NCBI GenBank assembly: GCA_015068545.1
Contig: SVKH01000002.1
Coordinates: forward strand, 1-53,479
Source: Oscillospiraceae bacterium
GTDB lineage: Bacteria > Bacillota > Clostridia > UBA1381
Direction: 5' to 3'
Length of the DNA: 53,479 nucleotides
The notes below the pieces were generated by a model. The model saw nothing but the letters and a program-made list of their open reading frames with translations, ran no database searches and had not been told where the DNA came from. The position numbers and the translations under genes were made by a program. How positions within the stretch are numbered: position 1 is the first letter of the stretch; each line of letters begins with the position of its first letter. Below, piece by piece: positions 33,924-41,284 of this stretch.

Positions 33924-35387
33924 GTGTATTCGCTTACGGTTGTCGTTGCAGGAACACTACTGTATCTGCTGTTCCTGAAGAAATCTTCCCACTTTTCCGG
34001 GTTTCCGCTGTATATGCTCAGCCTATCGGCTATCGTGGTTTCCTGCCTTATGTACGCATACACCTCCTACGTTTTCCAGTTTCGCTTTCAACTAGATCAA
34101 TACCTGTACTTAAAACTCAGCGGACTAAAGCTACCTATTCGTGTACTTTCCAGATTTTATAACCTGAGCGTAGCATTCTTTATGTTCTCCTCATTTTTGA
34201 CGATAAAAAGACTGCAAAAATATTCCTACCTTAAATCTGCAATCGCAGTATTGTGCATTATTTTATTTGTACAGCTTAACGATATTGATACTGCGAAATA
34301 TGTGCATATCATGGCAAACAGAACAGACAGTACCATAACAAGAACATTTTGGAACGAAATTGCTATGTGCATAAAACTGTACACGGAAATACTGTTCTTG
34401 TATTTTATTTTGTATCCTGTTATAATACTTATAGCAAAATCCGTCAAAAACAGGATTTATTTAAATCGAAGGAATAATCTTTTCCTTTTGGCAATTGTAT
34501 CGGTTATACACGGCTATGCGTTTTTAACGTTGAAAAGCTCATACGCAGGATTATGGTGCTCTCATACAGGAATGAGTAAGATTCCGTCTTCCATGTACCC
34601 TGTCCCCGGAAGCTTCATACTCCCTATATTTTTGGTTTTGATGTTTGTGGCTATCGCGATATTTGCGGTTAAAATAAAGCCAAAGGGATCAATCAAGCTG
34701 CTTACCAGCAGTCAATGGATAGAGCAAAATACATCACTTTCTGATGGTATAGGCATGGCATTCCATACGCACAAAAATGCTCTGCTTGCAATACGGCAAC
34801 ATCTGGAGTTAATCCATATATATATGAACAAGAACGATCAGGACAAAATTTTGGAGCATTTAGACATCAGCCATTCGGTCATCAATAACCAGCTCAATTC
34901 TATACAAAAAACGCTGAAAAACCTGCAAAACAACAAGATTCCCGCAAGGCAGGTAGACCTATCCGAATGTATCCGTGATGCTATTAAAAAGTTCTCCTTT
35001 GACGGATATTTGGAGCTGAACCTTTTAGATGGATGTGTTGTTATGGGAGATAACGATGCGCTTTGCGAAGTATTTTTAAACGCACTTTTTAACGCAGAAT
35101 ATGCGCTGAAAGATAAAGAAGACAAACAAATTAAAGTTAAAATGATTAACGAAGACGACTACATAGAAGTGGACATATGGGATAACGGATGCGGCATTTC
35201 TAAGGAAAACCTTCGCCATGTATTTACACCGTTTTTCTCTACCAAACCCGCCCTTCATTTCGGCGGATTAGGGCTTAGCTCTATCCGTTCAACCATAGGT
35301 GCCCACAGAGGCGATGTTATAATCAAGAGTAAGGAAGACCAGTTCACCGTTATTAAAATGGTGTTCCCGGCATATACCAACATTTAA
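33924..35387 (+). CDS. Membrane sensor histidine kinase
   Basis: This 487-residue kinase presumably senses an extracellular or membrane signal and phosphorylates the response regulator encoded next. The first ~255 residues hold about six hydrophobic transmembrane helices with little extracellular domain. The dimerisation helix carries a His box F-H-T-H-K-N (H281 aligns with the phosphorylated histidine of the H-x-x-K-N type). The ATPase domain has N box N-A-L-F-N-A-E-Y (386-393), G1 D-N-G-C-G-I-S (420-426), F box F-T-P-F-F-S-T-K (434-441) and G2 G-G-L-G-L-S-S (447-453). The start is GTG at 33924 with AAAGGAGGT 10 nt upstream. It is divergent from the sugar-importer array, the arrangement usual for regulators of sugar uptake. 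Confidence 0.93.
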   Translation: MYSLTVVVAGTLLYLLFLKKSSHFSGFPLYMLSLSAIVVSCLMYAYTSYVFQFRFQLDQYLYLKLSGLKLPIRVLSRFYNLSVAFFMFSSFLTIKRLQKYSYLKSAIAVLCIILFVQLNDIDTAKYVHIMANRTDSTITRTFWNEIAMCIKLYTEILFLYFILYPVIILIAKSVKNRIYLNRRNNLFLLAIVSVIHGYAFLTLKSSYAGLWCSHTGMSKIPSSMYPVPGSFILPIFLVLMFVAIAIFAVKIKPKGSIKLLTSSQWIEQNTSLSDGIGMAFHTHKNALLAIRQHLELIHIYMNKNDQDKILEHLDISHSVINNQLNSIQKTLKNLQNNKIPARQVDLSECIRDAIKKFSFDGYLELNLLDGCVVMGDNDALCEVFLNALFNAEYALKDKEDKQIKVKMINEDDYIEVDIWDNGCGISKENLRHVFTPFFSTKPALHFGGLGLSSIRSTIGAHRGDVIIKSKEDQFTVIKMVFPAYTNI

Positions 35388-35402
35388 CAAAGGAGTATTG
35401 TG

Positions 35403-36077
35403 ATGAATCTGATTAAAGTTGCGCTTTGCGACGATTTTAAAGAACTGGTAAAAAGCTACCAAGAGCATCTGGGGCTAGAGCCTGACATCCTTGTAACTGC
35501 TATGTTTTATAGCGGAAAGGAATGTGTAGAGCAATTGGCTTCCGTGGAAGCTGACATACTTCTTCTGGATATTCAGATGGAAACAAAAACAGCCGGCATT
35601 GACATTATTCAGGATGTAAAGGCAATCAATCCGGACATTAAAATCATCATGCTTACAAGCTATAACGATGAAGAGTATATATTCAATGCCTTTACTAACG
35701 GCGCTAACAACTATGTTTTAAAGGATGAGCCTTTTGACGTTATCGTAAAGACCATACGCAGCGTTTATAGTGATGAACTTGTCATCTCAAATCAGATTGC
35801 TACCAGACTTCTTAACAAAGCAAACGAAATACAAGTACAGCAACAGTCACTTCTGTTCCTGTTTAATAAGCTTCACCACCTGACCAAGACCGAATTTGAA
35901 GTGCTGGAAGCTTTGTACACAGGGTTGTCCTATTCGGAAATAGCCAAAATAAGAGTAGTGGAGGACAATACTATACGAAAAATTGCCTCCAACATACTTC
36001 ACAAGTTTGGCGAAAAAAATATGCAGGATTTACTTGCTGCCATAAAGGATACAGGACTTTTCCAATACTTTAAATAA
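35403..36077 (+). CDS. Response regulator, NarL/LuxR-like
   Basis: This 224-residue protein has a receiver domain (about 1-120) with acidic pair D10-D11, phospho-acceptor D56 (L-L-L-D-I-Q), a conserved threonine in M-L-T-S-Y, and lysine in V-L-K-D-E. A C-terminal helix-turn-helix of LuxR/NarL type lies at about 160-215 (L-T-K-T-E-F-E-V-L-E-A, L-S-Y-S-E-I-A, N-I-L-H-K-F-G). Its partner kinase ends 12-15 bp upstream. I prefer the ATG at 35403 (7 nt after AAAGGAG) to the GTG at 35400. It is the best candidate to bind the 24-bp element found before the ABC array and the 840-residue surface gene. Confidence 0.93.
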   Translation: MNLIKVALCDDFKELVKSYQEHLGLEPDILVTAMFYSGKECVEQLASVEADILLLDIQMETKTAGIDIIQDVKAINPDIKIIMLTSYNDEEYIFNAFTNGANNYVLKDEPFDVIVKTIRSVYSDELVISNQIATRLLNKANEIQVQQQSLLFLFNKLHHLTKTEFEVLEALYTGLSYSEIAKIRVVEDNTIRKIASNILHKFGEKNMQDLLAAIKDTGLFQYFK

Positions 36078-36161
36078 AAGCAAAACAAGGAAATCTCTAA
36101 AAAAGAGGTTTCCTATTTTTATGCCATTTAGATTTATATATTTACACATTTTTTCACATTT

Positions 36162-36211
36162 AGTGCTACGTCCCCTTTTTGAATATTCATTTTGGGGACG
36201 TAGCGCTTTTT
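36162..36211 (+). terminator. Terminator hairpin of the two-component operon (GGGGACGTAG element, copy 1)
   Basis: A 14-bp stem (36162-36175 with 36194-36207; AGTGCTACGTCCCC/GGGGACGTAGCGCT) around an 18-nt loop is followed by a T run. About 60 bp including loop and 3' flank recur nearly unchanged at 36911-36970. Confidence 0.8.
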
Positions 36212-36240
36212 AGATAGATTTGCTTTTTTCTTAAAAAACC

Positions 36241-36269
36241 TTGATAAACTCCAGAAAATGTGGTATCAT
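36241..36269 (+). promoter_or_regulatory. Sigma-A-type promoter of a putative non-coding RNA
   Basis: A -35 TTGATA (36241-36246), a 17-bp spacer and a -10 TATCAT (36264-36269) lie 34 bp beyond the preceding terminator hairpin. They would start a transcript near 36276. No gene-like ORF follows until 36669. Confidence 0.65.
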
Positions 36270-36275
36270 AATACT

Positions 36276-36636
36276 GCCAAGCAAACTATATACTGTACAG
36301 AAACGAGATGTATTTTTTCTTAGGAATAAATGCGTTTATTTTGCGTACACGAAAAACGGTTTTAGATTTAAGCAATTCCAGAAGACTTGTATGAGTTTGA
36401 TAAAAATGCAAATTCTAAATTTACAGGTCTTTCTACGGGATTATGAAAGTATATTCGTTTTGCGAGTACACAAGTGGTTTTGTATGAATTCATGTCCATG
36501 TGTATGTGCAAATTCTAAATTTATGCGTTTTTAGTGTAGATGTATTTATACTATATCTCGTGCTGTATAAATGTTTGTTTGGCGACAATCGGAGTTTGCG
36601 TTTTTTATGCGTCGGCTTCGGTTGGCGCATTTTTTA
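36276..36636 (+). ncRNA. Candidate structured non-coding RNA (~360 nt)
   Basis: The stretch has its own promoter and ends in a strong terminator. The long-range pairing ACGAGATGTA (36303-36312) with TATATCTCGT (36552-36561), extended by TACAG/CTGTA (36296-36300, 36563-36567), would close a domain of ~270 nt. Inside are two related halves: each has TTTTGCG, then TACAC, GGTTTT and finally TGCAAATTCTAAATTTA (36408-36424 and 36508-36524, exactly 100 nt apart). The frame of 97 codons crossing it has no ribosome site and a composition unlike a protein. I do not recognise it as 6S, tmRNA, SRP or RNase P RNA. Confidence 0.5.
36608..36636 (+). terminator. Rho-independent terminator with TTCG loop
   Basis: TGCGTCGGC-TTCG-GTTGGCGCA (36608-36629, including G-U pairs) is followed by TTTTTT. 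It ends the candidate RNA and stands just before a 40-codon ORF, so it could also act as a leader terminator for that ORF. Confidence 0.85.
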
Positions 36637-36668
36637 ATGCAAAAATTTACGAAAGGGGATAAAGCTTA

Positions 36669-36791
36669 ATGGATTACAAAGAATTGTACTATCAGCTATT
36701 CAACGAAATTACAGACGTGATTGAAAAGCTGAAGGAAATCCAGTGCAAAATGGAAGAATTGCACATTAACTCAGATTCTAAGAATGTATAA
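36669..36791 (+). CDS. Small 40-residue protein, probably helical
   Basis: The ORF starts with ATG at 36669, behind GAAAGGGG (11 nt away), and ends with TAA at 36789-36791, before a clear terminator. The protein is acidic and amphipathic (M-D-Y-K-E-L-Y-Y-Q-L-F-N-E-I then I-E-K-L-K-E-I-Q-C-K-M-E-E-L), most likely a single long helix or coiled coil. Short proteins of this look occur in Clostridia, but I know no function. The terminator upstream at 36608-36636 means it is either made from read-through of the putative RNA or from an unseen promoter. Confidence 0.6.
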   Translation: MDYKELYYQLFNEITDVIEKLKEIQCKMEELHINSDSKNV

Positions 36792-36852
36792 CATCAGCAA
36801 ACCTACCATTTCAATTTAGTGCGTAAAGGATCTCCCACAATTATCCCCTGAG

Positions 36853-36881
36853 AAAAAGCCTGCTTCAATAGCAGGCTTTTT
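36853..36881 (+). terminator. Rho-independent terminator after the small ORF
   Basis: AAAAAGCCTGC (36853-36863) pairs with GCAGGCTTTTT (36871-36881) around a 7-nt loop. The flanking A and T runs make it potentially bidirectional. Confidence 0.9.
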
Positions 36882-36893
36882 CCCTAAAAAAAC

Positions 36894-36960
36894 AAAATGA
36901 CTATTCAAAAAGTGCTACGTCCCCTTTTTGAATAGTCATTTTGGGGACGTAGAACTTTTT
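36894..36960. repeat. Interlocked palindromic element (GGGGACGTAG element, copy 2)
   Basis: Order A-B-A'-B': AAAATGACTATTCAAAAA (36894-36911) is the exact complement of TTTTTGAATAGTCATTTT (36925-36942). Their 13-nt loop GTGCTACGTCCCC (36912-36924) pairs with GGGGACGTAGAAC (36943-36955) with one mismatch. A T run follows. The B/A'/B' part matches copy 1 at 36162-36211, which lacks the first A arm. It could be a small dispersed palindromic repeat or a terminator with a competing hairpin. Confidence 0.8.
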
Positions 36961-36978
36961 AGATAAATTTGGGCAAAC

Positions 36979-37030
36979 AAAAACCCATATATGGGATGCT
37001 ACCTATATAAAGCAGAATCTCATATATGGG
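36979..37030 (-). terminator. Probable terminator of the Cu-amine-oxidase-domain gene
   Basis: CCCATATATG (36984-36993) pairs with CATATATGGG (37021-37030) around a 27-nt loop, followed on the minus strand by TTTTT. It lies 20 bp beyond the stop of the leftward gene. Confidence 0.6.
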
Positions 37031-37049
37031 ACAAATTTTATTTGGATAA

Positions 37050-38135
37050 TTATTTACTTGTAAGTGTTACTCTTTGCATTGTACCATCCCACGCAACGTC
37101 CACACCAAAGCAGTCTGAAATGAATCTTACAGGAACAAGGGTTCTTCCGTTAATGATCTTTGCCGGAACATCCAGAGTAATTTCCTCTCCGTTCTTCACC
37201 GCTTGTGTATTGTCAATAGTAAGTGACACTGTTACATCATCTTTTGTTGCGGTTACAGTTTGAGTTTCTCCATCCCACTCAACTTGCGCACCAATTTTCT
37301 CAAAAATTGCACGCAACGGAACAAGGGTTCTTCCGTTATCTATAACAGGTATCTGATCAAACTTTATCTTTTCGCCATTATAGAAAACTGTCGGGATAAA
37401 GCCTTTCTTTAGCTTTACTACATACTGCTTACCGTCAACCTTCATTATTGAGTAGCCATTATCATCGAAAATAGTAAAATCTGTCTGAATGAATTTATAA
37501 TTTACGTCATCCGAGAAAATTGTATAGAGATATGTATCACTATCTCCCCAATCCGGGAAATCCTGTCCCTCAACATAAATCTCTTCTGACCAACTCTCCT
37601 GCATCAAGCCTATGTTATAGCCAACTCCATACCCCATCCACGCAGGATCATTGAAAATATAGTTAACTCCGTTGATATCATTAAATGTATACGGCCACAT
37701 TCTCTCATTATAGCTCATTCTTACAAGCCCGTCATTATAACTTTCCTTGTATCCATTTTCTCTGTACTCTGCCCAGCCATTATATGTATCCATAATTTTT
37801 TCAGCTTCTGCATTGTCCATATAATCAGTCATAAATTCTTCAGTTGTCATACCGTCATATCCAACCGTCCTCTTTATTATACGGCACTGCGTATAATCCT
37901 CGGTATACTCGTAGTCATATGTCTCAAAATCTGCGTACACCCTATCCGACTGAACCTCCGCTACAACCTCAAACAAATCGTTGTTAAAAGGATCCTGCTC
38001 CGATGCCATATCCATGTTATTTTCCACATAGCAATAGCCCCAATCCTCGTCATATTGGTAATCTACAGCCTGAACCCATCCATGTGTACCAAGCAGCATT
38101 GACAACGCCGCAATGAATGTAATAGTTTTTTTCAT
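37050..38135 (-). CDS. Exported protein with copper-amine-oxidase-N-like domain
   Basis: About 361 residues from the ATG at 38135, which follows AGGAAAGGAAT and begins a signal peptide (K-K-T-I-T-F-I-A-A-L). An upstream in-frame start at 38186 would sit on the promoter and break the signal peptide. The middle ~210 residues are rich in Tyr, Asp and Glu and unrecognised. The last ~115 residues are the copper-amine-oxidase N-terminal-like domain in its usual doubled form: P-V-I-D-N-G-R-T-L-V-P-L-R-A-I-F-E and I-N-G-R-T-L-V-P-V-R-F-I-S, with W-D-G twice. In Clostridia that domain is common on cell-surface proteins; it binds no copper and has no oxidase activity of its own. Own promoter and terminator, so a single-gene unit. 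Confidence 0.88.
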   Translation of the reverse strand: MKKTITFIAALSMLLGTHGWVQAVDYQYDEDWGYCYVENNMDMASEQDPFNNDLFEVVAEVQSDRVYADFETYDYEYTEDYTQCRIIKRTVGYDGMTTEEFMTDYMDNAEAEKIMDTYNGWAEYRENGYKESYNDGLVRMSYNERMWPYTFNDINGVNYIFNDPAWMGYGVGYNIGLMQESWSEEIYVEGQDFPDWGDSDTYLYTIFSDDVNYKFIQTDFTIFDDNGYSIMKVDGKQYVVKLKKGFIPTVFYNGEKIKFDQIPVIDNGRTLVPLRAIFEKIGAQVEWDGETQTVTATKDDVTVSLTIDNTQAVKNGEEITLDVPAKIINGRTLVPVRFISDCFGVDVAWDGTMQRVTLTSK

Positions 38136-38168
38136 TTGTTTTATTCCTTTCCTTTGTTTAATATTATA

Positions 38169-38197
38169 ATTATATCTTATTCCCATAAAAAGGGCAA
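38169..38197 (-). promoter_or_regulatory. Sigma-A-type promoter of the Cu-amine-oxidase-domain gene
   Basis: Leftward -35 TTGCCC (38192-38197), a 17-bp spacer and -10 TATAAT (38169-38174) lie 34 bp before the chosen ATG. Confidence 0.75.
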
Positions 38198-38207
38198 TAG
38201 TTTTTAC

Positions 38208-38244
38208 AAAAAAAGAGCTGCGGAATTTTCCGCAACTCTTTTAG
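38208..38244 (-). terminator. Rho-independent terminator after the small peptide gene
   Basis: TGCGGAA (38219-38225) pairs with TTCCGCA (38228-38234), extended by AAGAG/CTCTT, with a run of seven T on the minus strand. It separates the surface-protein/peptide pair from the next gene. Confidence 0.9.
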
Positions 38245-38250
38245 CTTTTG

Positions 38251-38430
38251 TTACCATGTGAATACAGAAACGTTTGTATTTTTAGCTTCTGAGTTTGCCT
38301 TATACACATCATACATACTCTTGTCTTCACCTGTTAGACCAGCAGCGTCTACAATCACTCCACTTTGAGTAATTACATCTTCTACTTCAAAAGCTACAAT
38401 TTCTGCATTAGGTTTTGTATACTTTTTCAT
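38251..38430 (-). CDS. Small 59-residue peptide with KP...DVIT leader-like motif
   Basis: I start it at the ATG at 38430, 8 nt after GAGGTG. The annotated frame extends 10 codons upstream into the preceding gene without a better site. The N-terminus M-K-K-Y-T-K-P-N-A-E-I-V-A-F-E-V-E-D-V-I-T-x-S-G is of a type seen on many short Firmicutes peptides of unknown role, in which a conserved leader-like start precedes a variable tail; some may be peptide precursors. The tail is polar and ends V-S-V-F-T-W. No radical-SAM, lanthipeptide or protease maturation gene is adjacent, so modification is speculative. It starts 10 bp beyond the surface protein's stop and ends at a terminator, so it is the second gene of a two-gene unit. 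Confidence 0.75.
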   Translation of the reverse strand: MKKYTKPNAEIVAFEVEDVITQSGVIVDAAGLTGEDKSMYDVYKANSEAKNTNVSVFTW

Positions 38431-38440
38431 ATCATTCACC

Positions 38441-40963
38441 TCATTCTGCAACGATACCAAGTGCTACGCTAGCTCTTGATGTGTGTAGGAAGATTGCAAA
38501 TGCAACGCTTCCGCCTTCTGCTTCTACATTATCAAATCCGATTTCGCCTGTCTTTTTATCACTTCCGTCAGTGAAAGTTGCAACGTAGGTCTTAGCTCCG
38601 TCAAAATTCTCAACTTCAACGTCCCAAGCCTTACCTTCATAATTGCCCATGTTTACATCTGTAATAGTGATCTTTAGTTCTGGGTCTGGCTCTGGTTCAG
38701 GCTCAACTACGCCTTCTACAGTAACTGTAGCAGCTTCACTTGTCTTGCCTACATTGTACTTACCAACCTTTGATGTAACTGTGTATGTATATTCGCCGCT
38801 TGCAACGCCTTCATCAACATATTCTGTGCCTGTTACATCAATTGTTTCTGTTGTTGTACCATTTGACTTTGTGATTGTGTATGTTGTATCTGTGTAGCCT
38901 GATTCGGTCCATGAAAGAGATACATTTCCGTTTTCGTCTGCTTCTGCAACAAGTTCAGGAGCTGTAGTCAAATCATTTACAATTGCAAGATTCTTAACAT
39001 CAATATAGAACTCTTCGCAAACTGTATCGTCAACGTCTTGTCTTACAACACCGATACCTGTGAACGCATCCCAGTGAGTATCCTGATACTTTCTGTAGTC
39101 TTTATATTGCTTGAACCATACACCATCGCTACCTGCATATGCGCCTACAAATACATTTTCATCCTTAAAGTCGTATGCTGACATAGGAACCATAACTGTC
39201 TGCCAGCCGCGAGTGTTTACATCGTAGTAGTCCTCAAGAGGAACACCTACTGCAACCTGTCCCCACGGAGAATCGGTACCGTTGTCATTCCATGTTCCTG
39301 TTGTTTCAGAAATTGCAAGATACAAGCCATCTGCATTCATACCTTGTGGAAGGTTAATTGTATAAAGAATGTATCCGTTATCTACATAAGATGTAAGGTC
39401 GCGTTGATTGTTATCAGCAACAACCTTGTTAAAGTATCTGAAGCCGTTGAAGCCCCAGTTTTTTGGAGCATCGTCATACGCTACATAATGTTCAACGTAT
39501 GCGTTAGCCTTATAGACATTTGAACCGCTTGTTCTTTCAGCCATATATCCTTCTTCTGCTGTCAAAGGACGGTATGTGATAGCACGGCCTCTGTTTTGTT
39601 CAGTTGTAAAACCTTCATACTCGTAGCCCGAGTCATTTAGCCACCATCTGTGGTATTCAGATGAGTATCTGTCGTAGTAGCCAGTGCTATTAAATCTGTA
39701 TTTCTGTAATTCTCCGCCATTTGATGATCCAACACGAAGGTCACCGATGAAGAACGGCCATGGTCTTGCCTTTTGAGTAGTGTCACTGCCGCTTACTCCG
39801 ATAACTGTAAAGTCTTCTACAAGAAGCTTTGATGCGTCAGCATCACCCACGATAATTTCGTTTGATGCTGCAGACTTTGCAAGCTCGGCTACAACATCGC
39901 CTGCTTTTGAGCTTGCCGGGTTGTTCTTCTTATATTCGTCAGGTGTTGTGAAAACAAGCTGTACTGTGTATGAGTATGCACCACTTGCAGGAAGCGTGTC
40001 TGTGAACGAAGTAGCTGAGCCTTCATATACAGTTGTTGCCTTAGTTCCCTTTACTCTTTCTACCTTGTATGTTACATCAGAGTTTGCTGTCGCACTCCAT
40101 GAAACATCTACAGTGCCGTCCTCATTAAGAACTGCTGTTGGTGCTGCAGGTGTAGAGATATTTACAAGTCCAAGATATGTACATCTAACATCAAATACCT
40201 TGCCTGAGCCGCTATCTGTTCTTGCAAAGCCAAAGCCATTTAAATATTGTGGATAAATTCCATCGCCAACAGTTGCCTTCCTGTAACTGTCAAGGAAGTC
40301 AGGGTTATTTACAAACTTTGAAAGCGGAACGGCAATTGTCTGGTCTCCGCCTGCTGCTACATCATAATAGTCTGTAAGCTTAGCACCTGCTACAGTCTGA
40401 TTGTAAAGCTTAACACCTTTTGTAAGGTCAGGATAATTTTCAGGAGTAATGTCATCCAATTTGCTAATTACCCATTCTTCAATACCCCATTCGCTGTTAG
40501 CTGAAGATACTGCAAGGTAAGCTGTATCGATACCTGAGATATCGTCAGGGTTAATCTTTGCAACGATATACGCTGTATCTACGATATCTGATGCATCGTA
40601 AAGGTCTCCCCAGAATTCGTCAGTCTGGTGAGCTCGACCCATATAATTGAATGTTGCACCCTGATATGCCCAGTCAACCGGTGACCAGTCGTTTCCATTT
40701 GCTGCTCTTGTCTGAATTAATCCGCCGGCTGCACCCGAAGTAGCGTCATTAAGCTCTACATCCAGATAGTTACCCTGGACACCCGTGCCTCCTGCCGGGC
40801 CGCTCGTATAATAGAACCCGTCTGATGCGTTTCTTTCGTCAGTCCACCACAAATGGAAATGCATAATTTCCGGTGATGTTTCTCCTTCGGCCAAAACAGC
40901 TACAGGCATAATAGATGCTGCCACCATCATAGCCATAAGGAATGAAATGATTTTCTTTTTCAT
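38441..40963 (-). CDS. Exported double CBM-like/FN3 protein
   Basis: This 840-residue protein has a signal peptide (about 1-26). Two copies of the same ~300-residue module seen in the 26029-30324 protein follow, at about 30-285 and 390-670. Copy 1 keeps A-K-L-T-D-Y-Y-D-V-A-A-G-G-D-Q-T-I and D-T-A-Y-L-A-V. Copy 2 is more divergent (L-E-D-Y-Y-D-V-N-T-R-G-W-Q-T-V). Each is followed by an FN3-like domain, with a further beta domain at the C-terminus behind a P/E-rich linker (about 757-767). No SLH, sortase or catalytic motif is visible. It is probably a secreted or loosely attached polysaccharide-binding protein. Its promoter carries the same 24-bp element as the ABC array at 33.7 kb, so the two are probably co-regulated despite lying 8 kb apart. 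Confidence 0.87.
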   Translation of the reverse strand: MKKKIISFLMAMMVAASIMPVAVLAEGETSPEIMHFHLWWTDERNASDGFYYTSGPAGGTGVQGNYLDVELNDATSGAAGGLIQTRAANGNDWSPVDWAYQGATFNYMGRAHQTDEFWGDLYDASDIVDTAYIVAKINPDDISGIDTAYLAVSSANSEWGIEEWVISKLDDITPENYPDLTKGVKLYNQTVAGAKLTDYYDVAAGGDQTIAVPLSKFVNNPDFLDSYRKATVGDGIYPQYLNGFGFARTDSGSGKVFDVRCTYLGLVNISTPAAPTAVLNEDGTVDVSWSATANSDVTYKVERVKGTKATTVYEGSATSFTDTLPASGAYSYTVQLVFTTPDEYKKNNPASSKAGDVVAELAKSAASNEIIVGDADASKLLVEDFTVIGVSGSDTTQKARPWPFFIGDLRVGSSNGGELQKYRFNSTGYYDRYSSEYHRWWLNDSGYEYEGFTTEQNRGRAITYRPLTAEEGYMAERTSGSNVYKANAYVEHYVAYDDAPKNWGFNGFRYFNKVVADNNQRDLTSYVDNGYILYTINLPQGMNADGLYLAISETTGTWNDNGTDSPWGQVAVGVPLEDYYDVNTRGWQTVMVPMSAYDFKDENVFVGAYAGSDGVWFKQYKDYRKYQDTHWDAFTGIGVVRQDVDDTVCEEFYIDVKNLAIVNDLTTAPELVAEADENGNVSLSWTESGYTDTTYTITKSNGTTTETIDVTGTEYVDEGVASGEYTYTVTSKVGKYNVGKTSEAATVTVEGVVEPEPEPDPELKITITDVNMGNYEGKAWDVEVENFDGAKTYVATFTDGSDKKTGEIGFDNVEAEGGSVAFAIFLHTSRASVALGIVAE

Positions 40964-41146
40964 TCTCTTTCTCCCTTTCTTTTCTTTTTTTAATTTTCCT
41001 AAGAATACATATCCTTTGTCCAGCCTTAAAACCGCAAGGTTAACAGCAAAATACCCCGTATTTTAAGAATGAAAAAAATGATATTTATCCCATGAAAATT
41101 TAATCTTTTAGTATAATAAGGTACATTGCACCTATACTACTATATA

Positions 41147-41198
41147 ATGTTACAACAGCATTACAGCAATCACAATACCCAGTTTTATTCACTTTTTA
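41147..41198 (-). promoter_or_regulatory. Promoter of the 840-residue surface gene with putative activator site
   Basis: Leftward: the 24-bp element (41175-41198) identical to that at 33763-33786, then -35 TTGTGA (41170-41175), 17-bp spacer and -10 TAACAT (41147-41152). The element ends 22 bp before the -10, against 23 bp at the other promoter. The 5' untranslated region would be about 180 nt. Apart from this and the malQ terminator, the gap 40964-41268 shows nothing else. Confidence 0.75.
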
Positions 41199-41252
41199 AT
41201 TTCACAGAGGCATTATTACCAATTTTCCTTAACATATTCAGACAATTTGCAC

Positions 41253-41284
41253 AAAAAATACGACAGCTTCATTTTCTGCCGTAT
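41253..41284 (-). terminator. Terminator of the maltose/glycogen operon
   Basis: ATACGGCAG/CTGTCGTAT (minus sense; 41276-41284 with 41258-41266) forms a 9-bp stem followed by TTTTTT. The upstream arm overlaps the last codons of malQ. Confidence 0.85.

Noticed and set aside
36241..36534. 97-codon ORF in the intergenic block.
   Set aside because: It has no ribosome site and an aromatic/Cys-rich composition unlike a real protein. Its start codon lies inside the -35 of a promoter, and the region is better explained as RNA.
36276..36636. Candidate RNA as tmRNA, RNase P RNA, 6S or SRP RNA.
   Set aside because: None of the conserved cores I know (tmRNA tRNA-like ends, RNase P GAGGAAAGTCC, SRP tetraloop domain, 6S central bubble) is present.
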